Assembly: GCA_030248295.1 (NCBI GenBank)
Contig: JASANH010001553.1
Coordinates: 1-64,000, forward strand
Direction of reading: 5' to 3'
DNA length: 64,000 bases
Source of the DNA: Mesodorylaimus sp. YZB2_4
Taxonomy: Eukaryota > Nematoda > Enoplea > Dorylaimida > Dorylaimidae
Shown: piece by piece, positions 1 through 10,287 of the stretch
Numbering within the stretch: the first letter of the stretch is position 1
Layout: each line of letters begins with the position of its first letter
The notes under the pieces: generated by a model
What the model was told of the DNA's origin: nothing
Databases searched by the model: none
Seen by the model: the letters and a program-made list of their open reading frames with translations, nothing else
Made by a program: the position numbers and the translations under genes

Positions 1-53
1 AATCAATTTGTCAAAAAGTTCAGAACAGTTTTTCCAATGCTGCAAAATTTTAG

Positions 54-229
54 GAATATTTATCTCGCGTATAACTGTCCGGGGCCTTTTCCCACTCTTA
101 TCAGTGGGTGATCAAATTCTGGACGTCGATTTCCAGCCGGTCAAAGGGCGAACATTGGAAGAGGTGCAGCACATGATGGCCAATAATGATCGAGTGATCT
201 TGCGCACATTACCGGCAATTATGAGATAA
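54..229 (+). CDS. C-terminal exon of a PDZ-domain protein (5' part outside the window)
   Basis: The exon follows an AAATTTTAG acceptor (phase 1) and ends at a TAA. The peptide carries the second half of a PDZ fold: a hydrophobic stretch, then LLSVGDQILDVDFQPVKGRT, matching the GD-x-I-L-x-V-(N/D)-x-x-P-V core of the betaB-betaC region, followed by LEEVQHMMANNDRVILRTLP, the alphaB helix and last strand. PDZ domains bind C-terminal peptides and scaffold membrane or junction complexes. The carboxylate-binding loop (GLGF-like) must lie in an upstream exon outside the window. The protein stops about four residues after the domain, so PDZ is its C-terminal module. The domain call is firm; the gene identity is not known. 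Confidence 0.75.
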
Positions 230-800
230 TGCCTGGCACATGAGTGCGGTATCAGTGGTCTCTAACCACTATCAGGGATTTGGTAAAGCATATATGCTTG
301 TGTATCTTGATGCAGTTTGTGAGGTGAATACTTGACCAAGTATTGACAGTGCCTGTTCTGTGTCTGATTGAATGTTGCCTTTTATTGTTCGTGCTCTTTT
401 AGTAAAGTAATGTTTGGTTGCCTATTCGGCGATGATTCGCGTCTATTGGCTGAGTTTCTTAAGCACCGCCCCAGCCCTTTCCTGATTGGCTCCTATCGGT
501 GTCGGCTTCTTCTGATTGGCGGATAAGTTAAAGAACCAAAATCAGCGAAACATTGGGTTTTATACATTGACGATTTTCCTACACCCCGCTATCAGCCCCT
601 TGAAAAGTACTAGACTTAATCTCCTATATTCTACCCTGTACTTTACGACTACCAATATTTCAGAGTACAGCCAGATCTGGCTTTCTTTAAAGCCAATATC
701 TGGCTGTCCAGTTATCCTATTAAAAACAGGGGGGTTTTAATTATTTACTGCCTGGGGGCCGATTTAGTTGAGCTCAAATAGCTGCAGCAAGCATACCTGC
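230..800. other. Non-coding stretch after the PDZ gene, with CCAAT-like motifs
   Basis: No supportable gene. An AGTGGT/ACCACT hairpin lies just after the PDZ stop, near 268-286. Four ATTGG (inverted CCAAT) motifs and a CCGCCCC GC-box occur between about 455 and 520, a density resembling a promoter. No coding exon with family support follows closely, so promoter function is only a guess. Confidence 0.3.
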
Positions 801-826
801 ATAAGTAAGTCATCTCATATGCCACT

Positions 827-975
827 TTATCCATAGCCAAGCACCATGCATCGCACTCGAGGGCGAACGAACACATATTTGACAATCATTTGTAGCCCAA
901 GCGGGAGTCGAACCCTCCCGTGTGAGTGCGCACCTAGCTTGAGAGGCAGACGCCTTAACTCACTGGCCACGACTG
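827..975 (-). repeat. tRNA-derived SINE, copy 1
   Basis: Read on the minus strand, the head begins GTCGTGGCCAGTGAGTTAAG (a box, tRNA-Leu-like, with CTCAAGCT at the anticodon position) and continues to GGTTCGACTCCCGC (B box). It is followed by a non-tRNA tail of TGATTGTCAAATATGTG and CCCTCGAGTGCGATGCATGG. The same head and tail recur near 34199, 34309, 48165 and 50625. The tail is not part of a tRNA, so this is a SINE and not a functional tRNA gene. Confidence 0.7.
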
Positions 976-1765
976 AGTAAAAATGCAGCTTTATGTGCGA
1001 CCATGGTTTCTGACGGACTCTCACCTGTTTCTACTTTCTTGCATCGAATTGAGGCTTGTACGACTGGTTTTTCAGCACAGCGCAGAATTTTGTCCTTTAT
1101 TAAAATTTCCACCTGATTTGATTCCCGCCATTAGAGATTCGTAGCAACAAGCAAACCCAAATCGCAAAATCAAGCTCCATGCTCAAAAGATACAACTTAT
1201 ATCCACTAAACAAGTGTAAATTTAGACTTCGTATGAAACCAAATGGATCCTATTCTCGTAAACACGGGCAACCCTTTCAATGTTTTTCAACACCTCGAAT
1301 AATGACATCCAGTTTCGAGATGCCAGGCCTCTATTCTCCTGTCGAACAGTATCAAATTTCCCCCTCCCCCTCATATGCTCCGACCCAGTTCTCTCGACAT
1401 CCACGATACAATACCCCATCGAGAGGCACCAAAAACTAGTGGATACAAAGAATACAGTGATCTCCACGGACCATGGAACCAGTTTGCCCTCCTGCTTCAT
1501 TCAGTTGGCCTGTATTCGCAGTTACGGGCTTCATGCTCTCCCATTTCCATAGGGATACTCAGTTTATGACAGCGATTTAAAGTTTCTGGTTTCCTACCTA
1601 ACGGTTGGTCAGTGGACGGAAAAGAGGACGTTACGTTTTCAAGGTGAGAAGTTTTTCGTCAAGCTCGTTGGTTTGAGAGACTGGCATTTTTCTTCCTCAT
1701 TTTAAAAACTCAAGGTTCGATCAATTTTAGATTTTGCACACCATATTCCCATCCACGCTTTGAAG

Positions 1766-1993
1766 ATGGCTGATGATACGACTAATAAGATTCTCCAAAT
1801 TGTCTGCGCTATTTTTATACCGGTAGGCCTTATATTATTTCTTCTAAAAAGTGTAGTAAAACTTTTCTTTTAGCCAATTGGAGTCTGCCTAAAAGGAGGA
1901 TGCAATGGGCACTGCATTCTGAATTTGGTTTTGACTTTGCTGTTCTATTTCCCCGGTCTTATACACGCCTTGTGGTACATTTTGAAAGACTAG
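1766..1993 (+). CDS. Pmp3/UPF0057 small membrane protein (two exons)
   Basis: Exon 1 (1766-1822) encodes 19 residues and ends at a phase-0 GTAGGC donor. A 51-nt intron (1823-1873) ends in CTTTTAG. Exon 2 (1874-1993) encodes 39 residues and a TAG stop, giving 58 aa. The joined protein reads through IFIP-PIGVCLKGGCNG, the Pmp3 signature of a first membrane helix ending in P-P-x-G-V, a short loop rich in G and C, then a second helix (ILNLVLTLLFYFPGLIHALW) ending in the family's (P)G-x-I-H-A-x-(W/Y) motif. Members are 50-60 residue plasma-membrane proteolipids; yeast Pmp3 and plant RCI2 affect membrane potential and salt or cold tolerance. The length is typical. No track-sized ORF marks it because the intron splits it. 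The family call is strong; substrate or partner is unknown. Confidence 0.9.
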
Positions 1994-3065
1994 AGAACAG
2001 ATTAAAATGCAAGTAAATTTATAGAAATGATTTTTATTGAATATTGTGTGAACAAAGTGTGTGAAAAAAAATACTTTTTTGTTTTTATGCTGCTTCGCAT
2101 GTTTTTCTTACTCATCGCCTTTCTTCTGGATGCAGTACAGCAGACTAATGCCTGCCTACCTATGATTGTCAATGAGATCAAATTCCTTTGGAATAATAAA
2201 ATGTGGCGACTGGCCAGGCACGAGCATTGTCCAAAATATTCTGTGCATTTATGACGACATGGACTGCTAAGCGCTAATTATGATCAGAGCTACATGCAGC
2301 AGGCTAAACGGCTGAACTGGCTTGCATCGCAAAAATATCATAACACTTTTCCCCAAAGAGCATACAGTACCTGGCGTACTCATGTTTTATACTGTTTCTT
2401 GACTCAGTGATGTACTGTAGGTACATGGCGACCTGGAATGATATGCACTGTGTGTTTCATGGGGGTGCACTCAATGATAGTTTACCCTCGCATACTCTCT
2501 CTTTAAACATGACATGACAGGAGGCAATGAATGTCACGGTCGCAGAAAATACTTTCAGGTACCCCATACAGCCCTGGGGCAAAGGAAACTATCAAACCAA
2601 AGGTTCTGGGGGACTACATGAATTTTGTATTTCGTACAGTCACGATAGCTCGTGGAAAGTATTCTGGGAGTTGTAGGTACCTATGGGATCGATGAGCTAA
2701 TACCACGCGCAAGTGATACAGTCATTGATGAGCGAGGTTGGACATAAATCATGCGCGTATTGCCGGAGAGGCACAGACCGGGTTGAAGTAGAGGGCTACC
2801 TGCTGGCAGCGCTTGATAGGTTACGACTCGGAAGCATGGTAGATTCAGTGCGTTCTCGTGCTTACAGAGTCACACAAGCCAATAACAAACATGGGCACAG
2901 CCATTATGTGACTCCCCACGCGCGGGTCAAGGCAGCGATGTGTGCGGTCGTACAGCTGGTTAGAGTCAGACCACCATCGTCTTACAGGCTCTAAATTTTC
3001 ACAAATGACAGTGCAAAAAAACTGGGGTGTGTTGTTTTGACAGGCACTGTAGGTAGGAAGTAGAG
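1994..3065. other. Intergenic sequence, nothing supportable
   Basis: Short open frames occur on both strands, but none shows a domain, splice logic or composition different from background. A minus-strand AATAAA-like motif lies near 2031 with no identifiable gene in front of it. Confidence 0.4.
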
Positions 3066-3850
3066 GCGTGCGCCGCTCCCGAAAAATGCGGGAGTGTCCA
3101 TGGGACGCGCGGGAGCTTTGCGGGACCACAGATTCACAGCTCCACCAAGATCCACTGTGGATCCACATTTTCCTCCATGGATCCACTGATTTCCATACAT
3201 TTCACATGGATCCATGCCATTCCATAATAAATCCACGCGGATCTCTACTGGAATCAGGTTGATAATCCGTGGAGCTGCATGGACTCTATCTGTGGATTCC
3301 ACAGTAGATTTACGATGGACCCGGATGTGGATTCTGATAGATCCAACCAGATCGACAGAGGAAAACATTAAGTTTATTTCGATATTGTATATATATCCTG
3401 ATGTAAGTTTTGTAAGTCGATTTTATGCATAGCTATAACTTGATTGTGATGGTTGGTGTCATACACGCTTCGAGTTTTATGCAATGTGATGTGCTATCTA
3501 GTGTTATTCAGATGCCCGTTTACATGGAAGCGAAGTGAACGATTTTTCCATGTAAAATCCGTCATTTCCATTGAGGATCCACGTGGAGAACCAGCTGTTC
3601 CATGGTGAATTCCATGTGGACTGCGGTGTGGATCTCCATGGAGGGATAGAGACTTGCACGTGGTTTTTATATGGAGTCCATGGTGGAACCTATGTTTTAG
3701 GGAATCTTGGACGGGAGTCTTTTCTGCGGCGGGCGGTAGTGGGCGAGAAGGGGCAGACTCCAAAAATGGCGGGCGGAAGCGGGAGCGAAGCAACGAGGGT
3801 GTTTGAGCGGTGGGGGTCGCGCCCAAAAACTTAAACTCCCGCCCCATTTG
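3066..3850. repeat. GGATCC/CCATGG-rich degenerate repeat block
   Basis: From about 3120 to 3360 and again from 3505 to 3700 the sequence is a degenerate run of TGGATCCA, CATGGATC and GTGGATCC units on both strands. The block is flanked at 3060-3120 and 3725-3840 by GC-rich stretches with CGGGAG and GGGCGG units. The open frames here (on both strands at once) are by-products of this low-complexity composition and not genes. Confidence 0.5.
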
Positions 3851-4074
3851 TGCCATTGTCTGCTGTGCTGTTTGACAGTCAGAGAGCTGCAGTCTCAAAT
3901 AAATCCGAAAAATGTTGATGATCTTTTATTTCTGATGAGTGACGCCGGTTTTCTGTGAAATGTCTTCATTTTGTGGCAGGCTGGTTTTTATGCCTTGCAT
4001 TTCTTGTGGGTTTGATCTACTCGGCTGGTACTGCGCATAAAGAGAGAGAAGCGGTGATTTTAACAGCTTTGCTC

Positions 4075-4265
4075 TGCAGACGGGCGGGGGTGGGAATGAC
4101 TTTTCGTCTCATGGGCGGGCGTGAGCATGTTTTTCTAAAGTGCGGGCGGTAGTGGGCGGGAATGCCTTGCAGGAAAAGCCACGAGCGGGAATAAGCGATT
4201 TTGGTGAGCCGCGGGCGGGATTGGGCGCGAACATACCACGCTCACGCGGGCGTGGGCGGGCGCAG
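4075..4265. repeat. GGGCGG-rich degenerate repeat
   Basis: Repeated CGGGCGGG, GTGGGCGGGA and GCGGGCGTG units occur at least six times and match the GC-rich flank at 3725-3790. This resembles a diverged minisatellite or the end of a repeated element. No gene is associated with it. Confidence 0.45.
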
Positions 4266-4933
4266 GACCAGAAAACTCACTCCAGCCACACAGTAGCAAG
4301 TGGGTGTCCAGTCCAGGATGCCTCCCCGTGATGGTGCTCCTAGTGAAGACGCGGATGGACACTGCTGTTGTGTGCTGGTCCCTGCACTGCCGGGCTTAGA
4401 CTGATGGCCGGCTATAAGCAAAACGAGCTAGAGCCCGAAAGCTTGCGCTGTCGTGGCGTGTTCTGGGAGAAAGCCATTGCCTTAGCTGAATTACTTTCTA
4501 GGGAAAATATCTTTCAGTTATCTCAATTTTTTGAAGTCTCTGTACCCTGCAAAGAGCGCTGAAAAGAAAAGATTGACGTGCTTAAATAGAGTTGTTGCCT
4601 AAGACGAGGGTCATGTCGCGTGAAATTCAGAGTTGTGTTTTGCTCTCATTGAGAATAGAGGCGGCTACCATGCGCTTCAATCATACGATTTGCTGTAATC
4701 AGATCATCGCGTGGTCAAATTGCTAAGAAGATTGGCTTGCAGTGATTCCATAGCCAATCGGTCAATACTGTCAGACTTTACGAGGCAAAAAGAGGGAATC
4801 TGAGCGGGAATCGACAGGGTGGCGTCAACGAGGCATGATTAAAGCTGTGAATAATATCGATTTGACATGCCTTTTGTCCCTAAAGGTGGCACTTGCTTGC
4901 TGCCACCAGCGACTCACCATGCTTCTGTAACCA

Positions 4934-5100
4934 GCGCACCCAGGCGGCGAGAGATAGTCGATGGGAAGTCTTTGGGCAAAAAACCCCGGCTGGAGGGGCA
5001 ATTGTCGCGGCTATATCTGCCCTTGAAATATCAACCGAAGAGGTTGACGTCTCCCAGCCAGGGGAGCGTATCGATTACTATTACAGGGATGCTGGTTACA
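4934..5100 (+). mobile_element. ~190-bp dispersed element (GGTTACA-ended family), copy 3
   Basis: This stretch aligns with the reverse complement of the insertions at 26709 and 27656. Shared blocks are CAGGCG..GAGAG, GGCTGGAGG, CGCGGCTATA/CGCGACTATA, GAGGTTGACGT, CCCAGCCAGGGGAG and CGTATCGATTACT, ending GGTTACA. It is diverged from the other two copies, so it is probably the oldest. The 105-aa open frame over it is not considered a gene. Confidence 0.6.
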
Positions 5101-5333
5101 CATCCTTGGACAGAAGCAAGTGATGGGGACCACAGAGTACGGCAGTCGCAAACCGGAGTGACCAACTTGGATGAACTTGATTGAAATCAGCAATTTTTGG
5201 TTGCATGACAGTGCAGGAGGACTCGTGGTTGTTTCACCCGTGAATTTGTACCCGTGCTCTCATACCCTTCAAACGCACACTGCACTCAACCAGCACACAC
5301 ACAGCACATGACTGGGTGATGCTATATTTCCCA

Positions 5334-6353
5334 TCACGAAACGACACAGCAGCTGTCCTGCGAGGTATTGGCGGGCTGATCGTTTTGAGGTGCGTTGCCA
5401 TTGTGATGTCTATCTTGATGTTGGTTGTTGCTGTGATTGTTGGGCGGCGGGCGATGACTGTTGTTGTTGTTATGGTTGTAACGGTCATCAGTCATCGTCC
5501 CTTGATTGCTAAACTTTTTGTGCGACGGCGGTGGGGGTCGGCGTGGTCGGGCGCTGTGATAAACACCAGTGCTCGGACGCATCGGGATTTCTTCCAGAGA
5601 TCTGCGTCTGTACGTTGGCTGGAACAGAAGTCATGATATTACTTGGTTACCTCTTAAATGCTGCTGTACCTGCTCCCAGCTTGGATATGGGTCGAAATCG
5701 GGCTGTTGCCATGCTGTGCGCGTGTATGGCCGGGCAAAACTGTTGGTTAGTGGTCGTGGGTTCGGGGTCCTTCGCGTGGCTGAGTAACTGCTGGCGCGAC
5801 CACGACTCGGCCCTGCCGCCCAAGCGAGTGTTTGTTGAAGCCATTCCGGGTCCATCGGGGCCCCGTCGTAGGCGAAGTAGACGTAGCCGTGATGGAAAGG
5901 GTTGGCCATGGCGGTAGTGCTCCATGCCGAAGTATTTGCGCATCGTTCATATTTGCCATAAAATTGATCCAAAATTAATCTTTCGGCTCTTCTCAAATCA
6001 GTCGGTGTCTCGGATCGATAAACTGTTATGAATTGGCATATACCATATTCTCGTCTGTGCGGATCGTATTGAGGTGTATCGAATTTCCTGTACGTCAATG
6101 GACCGTGTTCTTCTGACATCAAGTTCTCGTTGGCGAACATTTCCAACTCCATATGTCTCGGGCAAGATCTGACGAAATCGTTCTCGCTGACTGACGTGTA
6201 TCCGATTTGGAACCATCTTTCGGGATAAGTCGACGTTATGGCTTCGAGGAACCGTACAGCTATTTCCACTGTACTTTTCTGCCCATTCTCCAAAACGCAA
6301 CATTTGTCTAAGGTTTCCAAATGGGGTGCCGATTTGTACATCGTGGTCACAAC
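5334..6353 (-). CDS. Unrecognised protein with C-terminal CaaX box (two visible exons)
   Basis: Exon A (5670-6353) follows a GTCTCAG acceptor, with the first ATG at 6341. Exon B (5334-5618) ends at TGA. The 51-nt intron between them (5619-5669, phase 0, GTACAG...TTCCAG) is the same size as the Pmp3 intron. From the ATG the protein is 318 aa. The first ~150 residues look globular (Cys, Trp and aromatic rich, e.g. RWFQIGYTSVSENDFV), then a basic, proline-rich stretch (RPRRPPPPSHKK), then an Asn/His/Gln-rich tail (NHNNNNSHRPPPNNHSNNQH). It ends SCCVVS, a CaaX motif (C-V-V-S) of the type that is farnesylated. I do not recognise the globular part. An upstream exon is possible. Prenylation would place it on a cytoplasmic membrane face; that is inference. 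Confidence 0.55.
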
Positions 6354-6839
6354 CTGAGACTCAACCAAAAGTTAGAAGCCAGTAGCGCCTCAAGTTCTTT
6401 CTAGACCCTGTCCACAGGTACTTGCTTCGAGCCAACGATGAACAATAGGTTCCAGGAGCCAGAATCGATCTAGTCTGAAGCACAATAGGGGCATACCCAG
6501 CCGAAATGGGGCCATTATGCTGTCGTCAAGGTGGATGAAAATTTGTCCTGAGAAACTAGCAGACTGGGACGCCCAACTCGCTGCTGGTTACAAAGTCTAC
6601 TGTAAATTCCATGCCAATACTTAACATGCATGAAGTTCAGACTGGCCAAATTTAAGTGACCCTGTCCCTGTCTATATGTAATTCAAAAACCTCGAAAATT
6701 CTTGCTTCTTGAATCAAAAAGCAGCTCATTGTCGTTACATTGCGTCACGTCAGATGCTGTAGAAAATCATTGAGTGGAAATTGGCGCCAAAAAACACGAT
6801 TTGTTAATTAGAGGAGAAAACTCGCGGGAAAGTTCAAAT

Positions 6840-7035
6840 TTTTAAACCTCTCTAAGGGCTCCTGCATACTAGGCGCGTGGACGCGTGCGGGCGTGCGAGC
6901 GCGCGTGCGTGAACGAAAATTCAGGTTATACTTCACGCGTGAAAGCTAGCGTGGGCGCGTGCGTGAGAGAATGGGGGGAGGGGGTCGCGTGAACACGTGA
7001 CGCCGCCTTGCGTGAGCCTCCGTAGCCCGATCAGC
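6840..7035. repeat. CpG-rich GCGTG repeat block
   Basis: A run of degenerate GCGTG, GCGCGTG and CGTGCG units, followed by a direct repeat of CTCCGTAGCCCGA (7018-7050). No gene overlaps it. It could be a small satellite or a CpG-rich control region, and nothing in the sequence decides which. Confidence 0.4.
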
Positions 7036-8356
7036 CTCCGTAGCCCGAACAGATGAGGGTAGTTTTTGGCGTCTGACTGCCATTCGTCACATCCACGTTA
7101 AATAAAACAGTTTGTTTTTGGAGTTGTAGACAGATGATAAGCACCTTCGCAGTTAATTCTGCTTGCATAAATTCACTACCTTTAATATTTTAGTCCGGTA
7201 TTTGTCAAATGAACTTGCTGAAATCGATGTTATCTGCTATATACAGTGCCTGCGCACCAACATGCATACTGCAGTTGCACAAAAACTCGAACGGAAAATT
7301 TGGTGTTTGCAAGCTGGTCTTTTTTAAAAGAGAAAGTGTTTGAAAATCCCTATTTTATCACAATTATCTGGATTTTTGCAACAGCTGTTTTTACTCGGAT
7401 CTAGTCACTTTGTTGTCTGCGAAGTTAAACTTAAATTCCTTTCCCGCCTAAAATTCTTATGATAAAGCGTTTCTCCACATCTCATCGTCAGTGCGGAGTG
7501 CGGGAACAAAGCGGCGGAGCGAATTCGGCGGGACGTAACAGCATGAGTGGATGGAAAGTGTACCCCCCCCCCCCTCATCCCACTCCTGCCCGCCAGCCGC
7601 CTTATCTGCAAGACATTCCGCCCGAAATCTGCCGTAGTCTACTTTTCGTCAGAATAAAAGTCACTCCTTGTGCAAAGGCGGGTTTTCTTGAAAATTCTGT
7701 TTTAGATGGCAATATGCCGAGAACATTTGAAAGTTTGGCGGAATTTACGGCTGGTTAGTACACTCGACTAGAAATCTCAGAGATTCGTGTTCGATTCCCG
7801 CATGGTACTCATGTTTCGCATTCCTTTTCCTGTTTCCTAATCCCAATCTGAGGCGCTAACGCTTTCAAAAATTGTCAATCTATGCACAATGACAGAAGCA
7901 CAAGCCACAAAATCGAGGGGTCGACATTGCTTCTGAAACTCAGCTGGAACTCACTTGTCGAGTGGGACCCGCTTGCCTCCCAGCCTGAGAGCTTCACTTC
8001 CCCTCTCTTTTGGAGCGTGCCACTTCGCTCCCACCACACGGAAAACCGACTCCCGCCCCCCTTAAACCCCCACGGGACTCATCGACAAAGCGGGTGGAGT
8101 TTGTGCAGTGTAAAGTCAATTCCAAATAAGGCGAGGCGAGGTAAAATGACAAAAGAAATGCTTCTGGTAGCTCCAGTTGCACTGGCCGCATCGAGATCAG
8201 ATGTGAGGAATCCTTTGTCATAAGAGCTTTAGGTGATAGACTCATCCATTTCATACTGCTATGATGGCTGGTATTGATCAGTATCACCTTCGTGCACCAA
8301 AATATCCAATATTCTTTCAGTCGTATCAATCATTTCTCCTTTTTCAATGGCCGAAA
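7036..8356. other. Intergenic sequence with one tRNA-like remnant
   Basis: No gene is supported. A tRNA-like fragment at about 7742-7800 has CTGGTTAGTACACTCGACTAG and a TTCGATTCCCGC B box but no closing acceptor stem, so it is probably SINE debris. A short poly(C) run lies at 7563-7574. A 113-aa frame at 7882 has no family features. Confidence 0.35.
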
Positions 8357-9286
8357 TCAGTAAGCTTCTCGATTTGTCCTTCTATAATATTCCCCGTAGG
8401 TCATGACCTCGAAATTTGGGGTTTCTCCATTTTTTTTGCAACCATCTAAACATTCTATCACGGCCTCGGAATTCATGACCACGAAGTAAGCCACTGACAA
8501 TCGATCAGGCACGCAGGTCTCGTCCGACCATGCCACTTTGTGCACAGTGGCCTTCCAATGACCGTTGGTCAAAAGTTGCAGGACATGACCCGCATTGACG
8601 AAGACAGCTCCGGCCACTGGATCGCCATAAACCCACTGGCCATCATTTTTTTGTACCATCAAGGATTTGGCGCAAGAATCCGTTGCCAAAATAGTAAATA
8701 GATTAGAATCGGTGTGCTCAGGGAATCGATGACTTTGAGCAACTTCGGATGTTTTTAATGCAGGATAAAAATTGGCTTTCATAATATGCTGGCCATGATT
8801 GCAATTGCGGGAAAAATAATTTGGATCAGTCGGATTTAGAATCATGGAAAAAATATTCATGAGGGAATGGGATAAATTTTGAAAAGAAGTATAATAATTT
8901 TGAACATTATTTGTCAGAGATGGTGGTATACTAGGGTACACATTTTTGGGTACGTCTGAGGAATTACGAGGACCGCATACAAATCTTTCGACTGGATCAT
9001 TTGGGAAATTCGGTCGACCCATGTAAGCATTGACATTTTGAGTTTCAAAAGGAATATAGCCGCGGAGATGATTCTTGGACAGAAGATATCGAAATTTATA
9101 TTCAATAGGTTGGGCGAAAAAGGCTCGAAAATCAGCGAATGTCAAGTCAATCAATTCTGGATCGATTGCGTGATTGCGGACATAGAATGAGCCAAATTCT
9201 CTCATGGCCGTCTCGACTTGGGAGACCAAATCGTTGAGATTCGACCGCAAGTCAATCATAGGAAGGCCGTGAGGGGATAATTCCAT
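8357..9286 (-). CDS. Isopenicillin-N-synthase-like 2-oxoglutarate/Fe(II) oxygenase, intronless
   Basis: A single 309-codon open frame. It starts with a short lead-in to the LPMIDLR strand typical of this family, followed by FGSFYVRNHAID (the F-Y-V-x-N-H helix-strand). The metal triad is H191 and D193 in EHTDSN, and H249 in TVHKV. The co-substrate-binding R-x-S is R262/S264 in DRLSVAYF. NAGHVLQLLTNG matches the family N-x-G-D-x-L-(Q/E)-x-(L/W)-(S/T)-(N/G)-G segment, with His replacing the usual Asp. The C-terminus TYGEYYRR is also typical. Members use O2 and usually 2OG to hydroxylate, desaturate or cyclise small molecules; the substrate cannot be read from sequence. It has no introns although neighbouring genes are intron-rich, consistent with horizontal transfer or retrotransposition. 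All catalytic residues are present, so it is probably active. Confidence 0.9.
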   Translation of the reverse strand: MELSPHGLPMIDLRSNLNDLVSQVETAMREFGSFYVRNHAIDPELIDLTFADFRAFFAQPIEYKFRYLLSKNHLRGYIPFETQNVNAYMGRPNFPNDPVERFVCGPRNSSDVPKNVYPSIPPSLTNNVQNYYTSFQNLSHSLMNIFSMILNPTDPNYFSRNCNHGQHIMKANFYPALKTSEVAQSHRFPEHTDSNLFTILATDSCAKSLMVQKNDGQWVYGDPVAGAVFVNAGHVLQLLTNGHWKATVHKVAWSDETCVPDRLSVAYFVVMNSEAVIECLDGCKKNGETPNFEVMTYGEYYRRTNREAY

Positions 9287-10287
9287 TTCTGAATTTCAAA
9301 AACATGCAAATTCGAAAATTGAGACAGCCCCAGCTTTGGCAATCTGGAGCGCAAACATCAAAGTCTACGGTACTGTACTTATCGCACCAGGCAAGGACAG
9401 CCTGTCTGGGCTGCACTTGCAGACAACACTTGCAAACTGGCGCAAAGAAGAAGATGTGCCGCACAGATTTGAACTTATTGAAGAAGGATGTGCTTTCCCC
9501 GCAAGAAAAGCTTAGCATTTTCTGCCTGATTAAATGCTTTGAGCAAGCAAAATACAGCGTAAACATGAAACTTTGCAGTATCATATTATAAACTGCAGCA
9601 GGTAGGCAGGCTGGTCCCATTCATGCAAACATGTGGTGGGCCGCAGACTTCTTTGCGCAAAGTCGTAAAAATGTATGCACCTGAAAATTGCAGCTGGTTC
9701 TTTCGTAAAAATTACAGAAACAAAACCGCAGGCATAGAAATTAATTTAAAAACTTTTGCCTTGACTAGGATTCGAACCCGTTTGATGGAACAGACAGACA
9801 GTGTGGCTAGAGTTCTCTGCTTAAATGCAAGGTCCGAGCTTTTGCATACATTTGTGGATGCTAATTCTCACCACGGACTCTTTGTTTCTTTCAAAAAACT
9901 GCTCGTAAGATACGCGAGTAGAATGTATTTCAAATTTAGCGCCTTTACAATCTTTATGACAATTTGCTGCGCAGATGTGCGAGCCCGCCGTTTGCTACCG
10001 TAATCCAGCCAAGCCGCGCTTATCGATCGATCGATTATAACCTTTCTTTTATTTTTCTGTTCCGTGTTCTTTCCGATTAATTTTTATTGATTCATCATTT
10101 CGGGCATGGACCTTCGTGATATATATCGATTCTGAAGCTCGGCCCAAAATATGGTAGGTCCGCATGAAAATTTAGTACATAGGCCAGCGGCTTACTTTCG
10201 CGACTTGTTTTGCTGCATTGTTTTCTAGCGTGAGTATTTTCTGAAATTTGTTTCGCTTTTTAGTCGCGCGATATTCGAAATTTTTTT
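9287..10287. other. Divergent intergenic region between the oxygenase and RFC1
   Basis: The two genes point away from each other, so both promoters lie here. A tRNA B-box-like fragment (minus strand GGGTTCGAATCCTAG) lies near 9767-9781. Short frames in this stretch have no family support. I see no unambiguous TATA or initiator. Confidence 0.35.

Noticed and set aside
2027-2254. 75-aa hydrophobic plus-strand frame after Pmp3
   Set aside because: No family resemblance, AT-rich 3' flank composition, and no second exon.
5316-5917. Plus-strand frames of 106 and 128 aa
   Set aside because: Antisense shadow of the CaaX protein's C-terminal exon and the adjoining end of its first exon; the hydrophobic Val run mirrors the Asn/His repeat.
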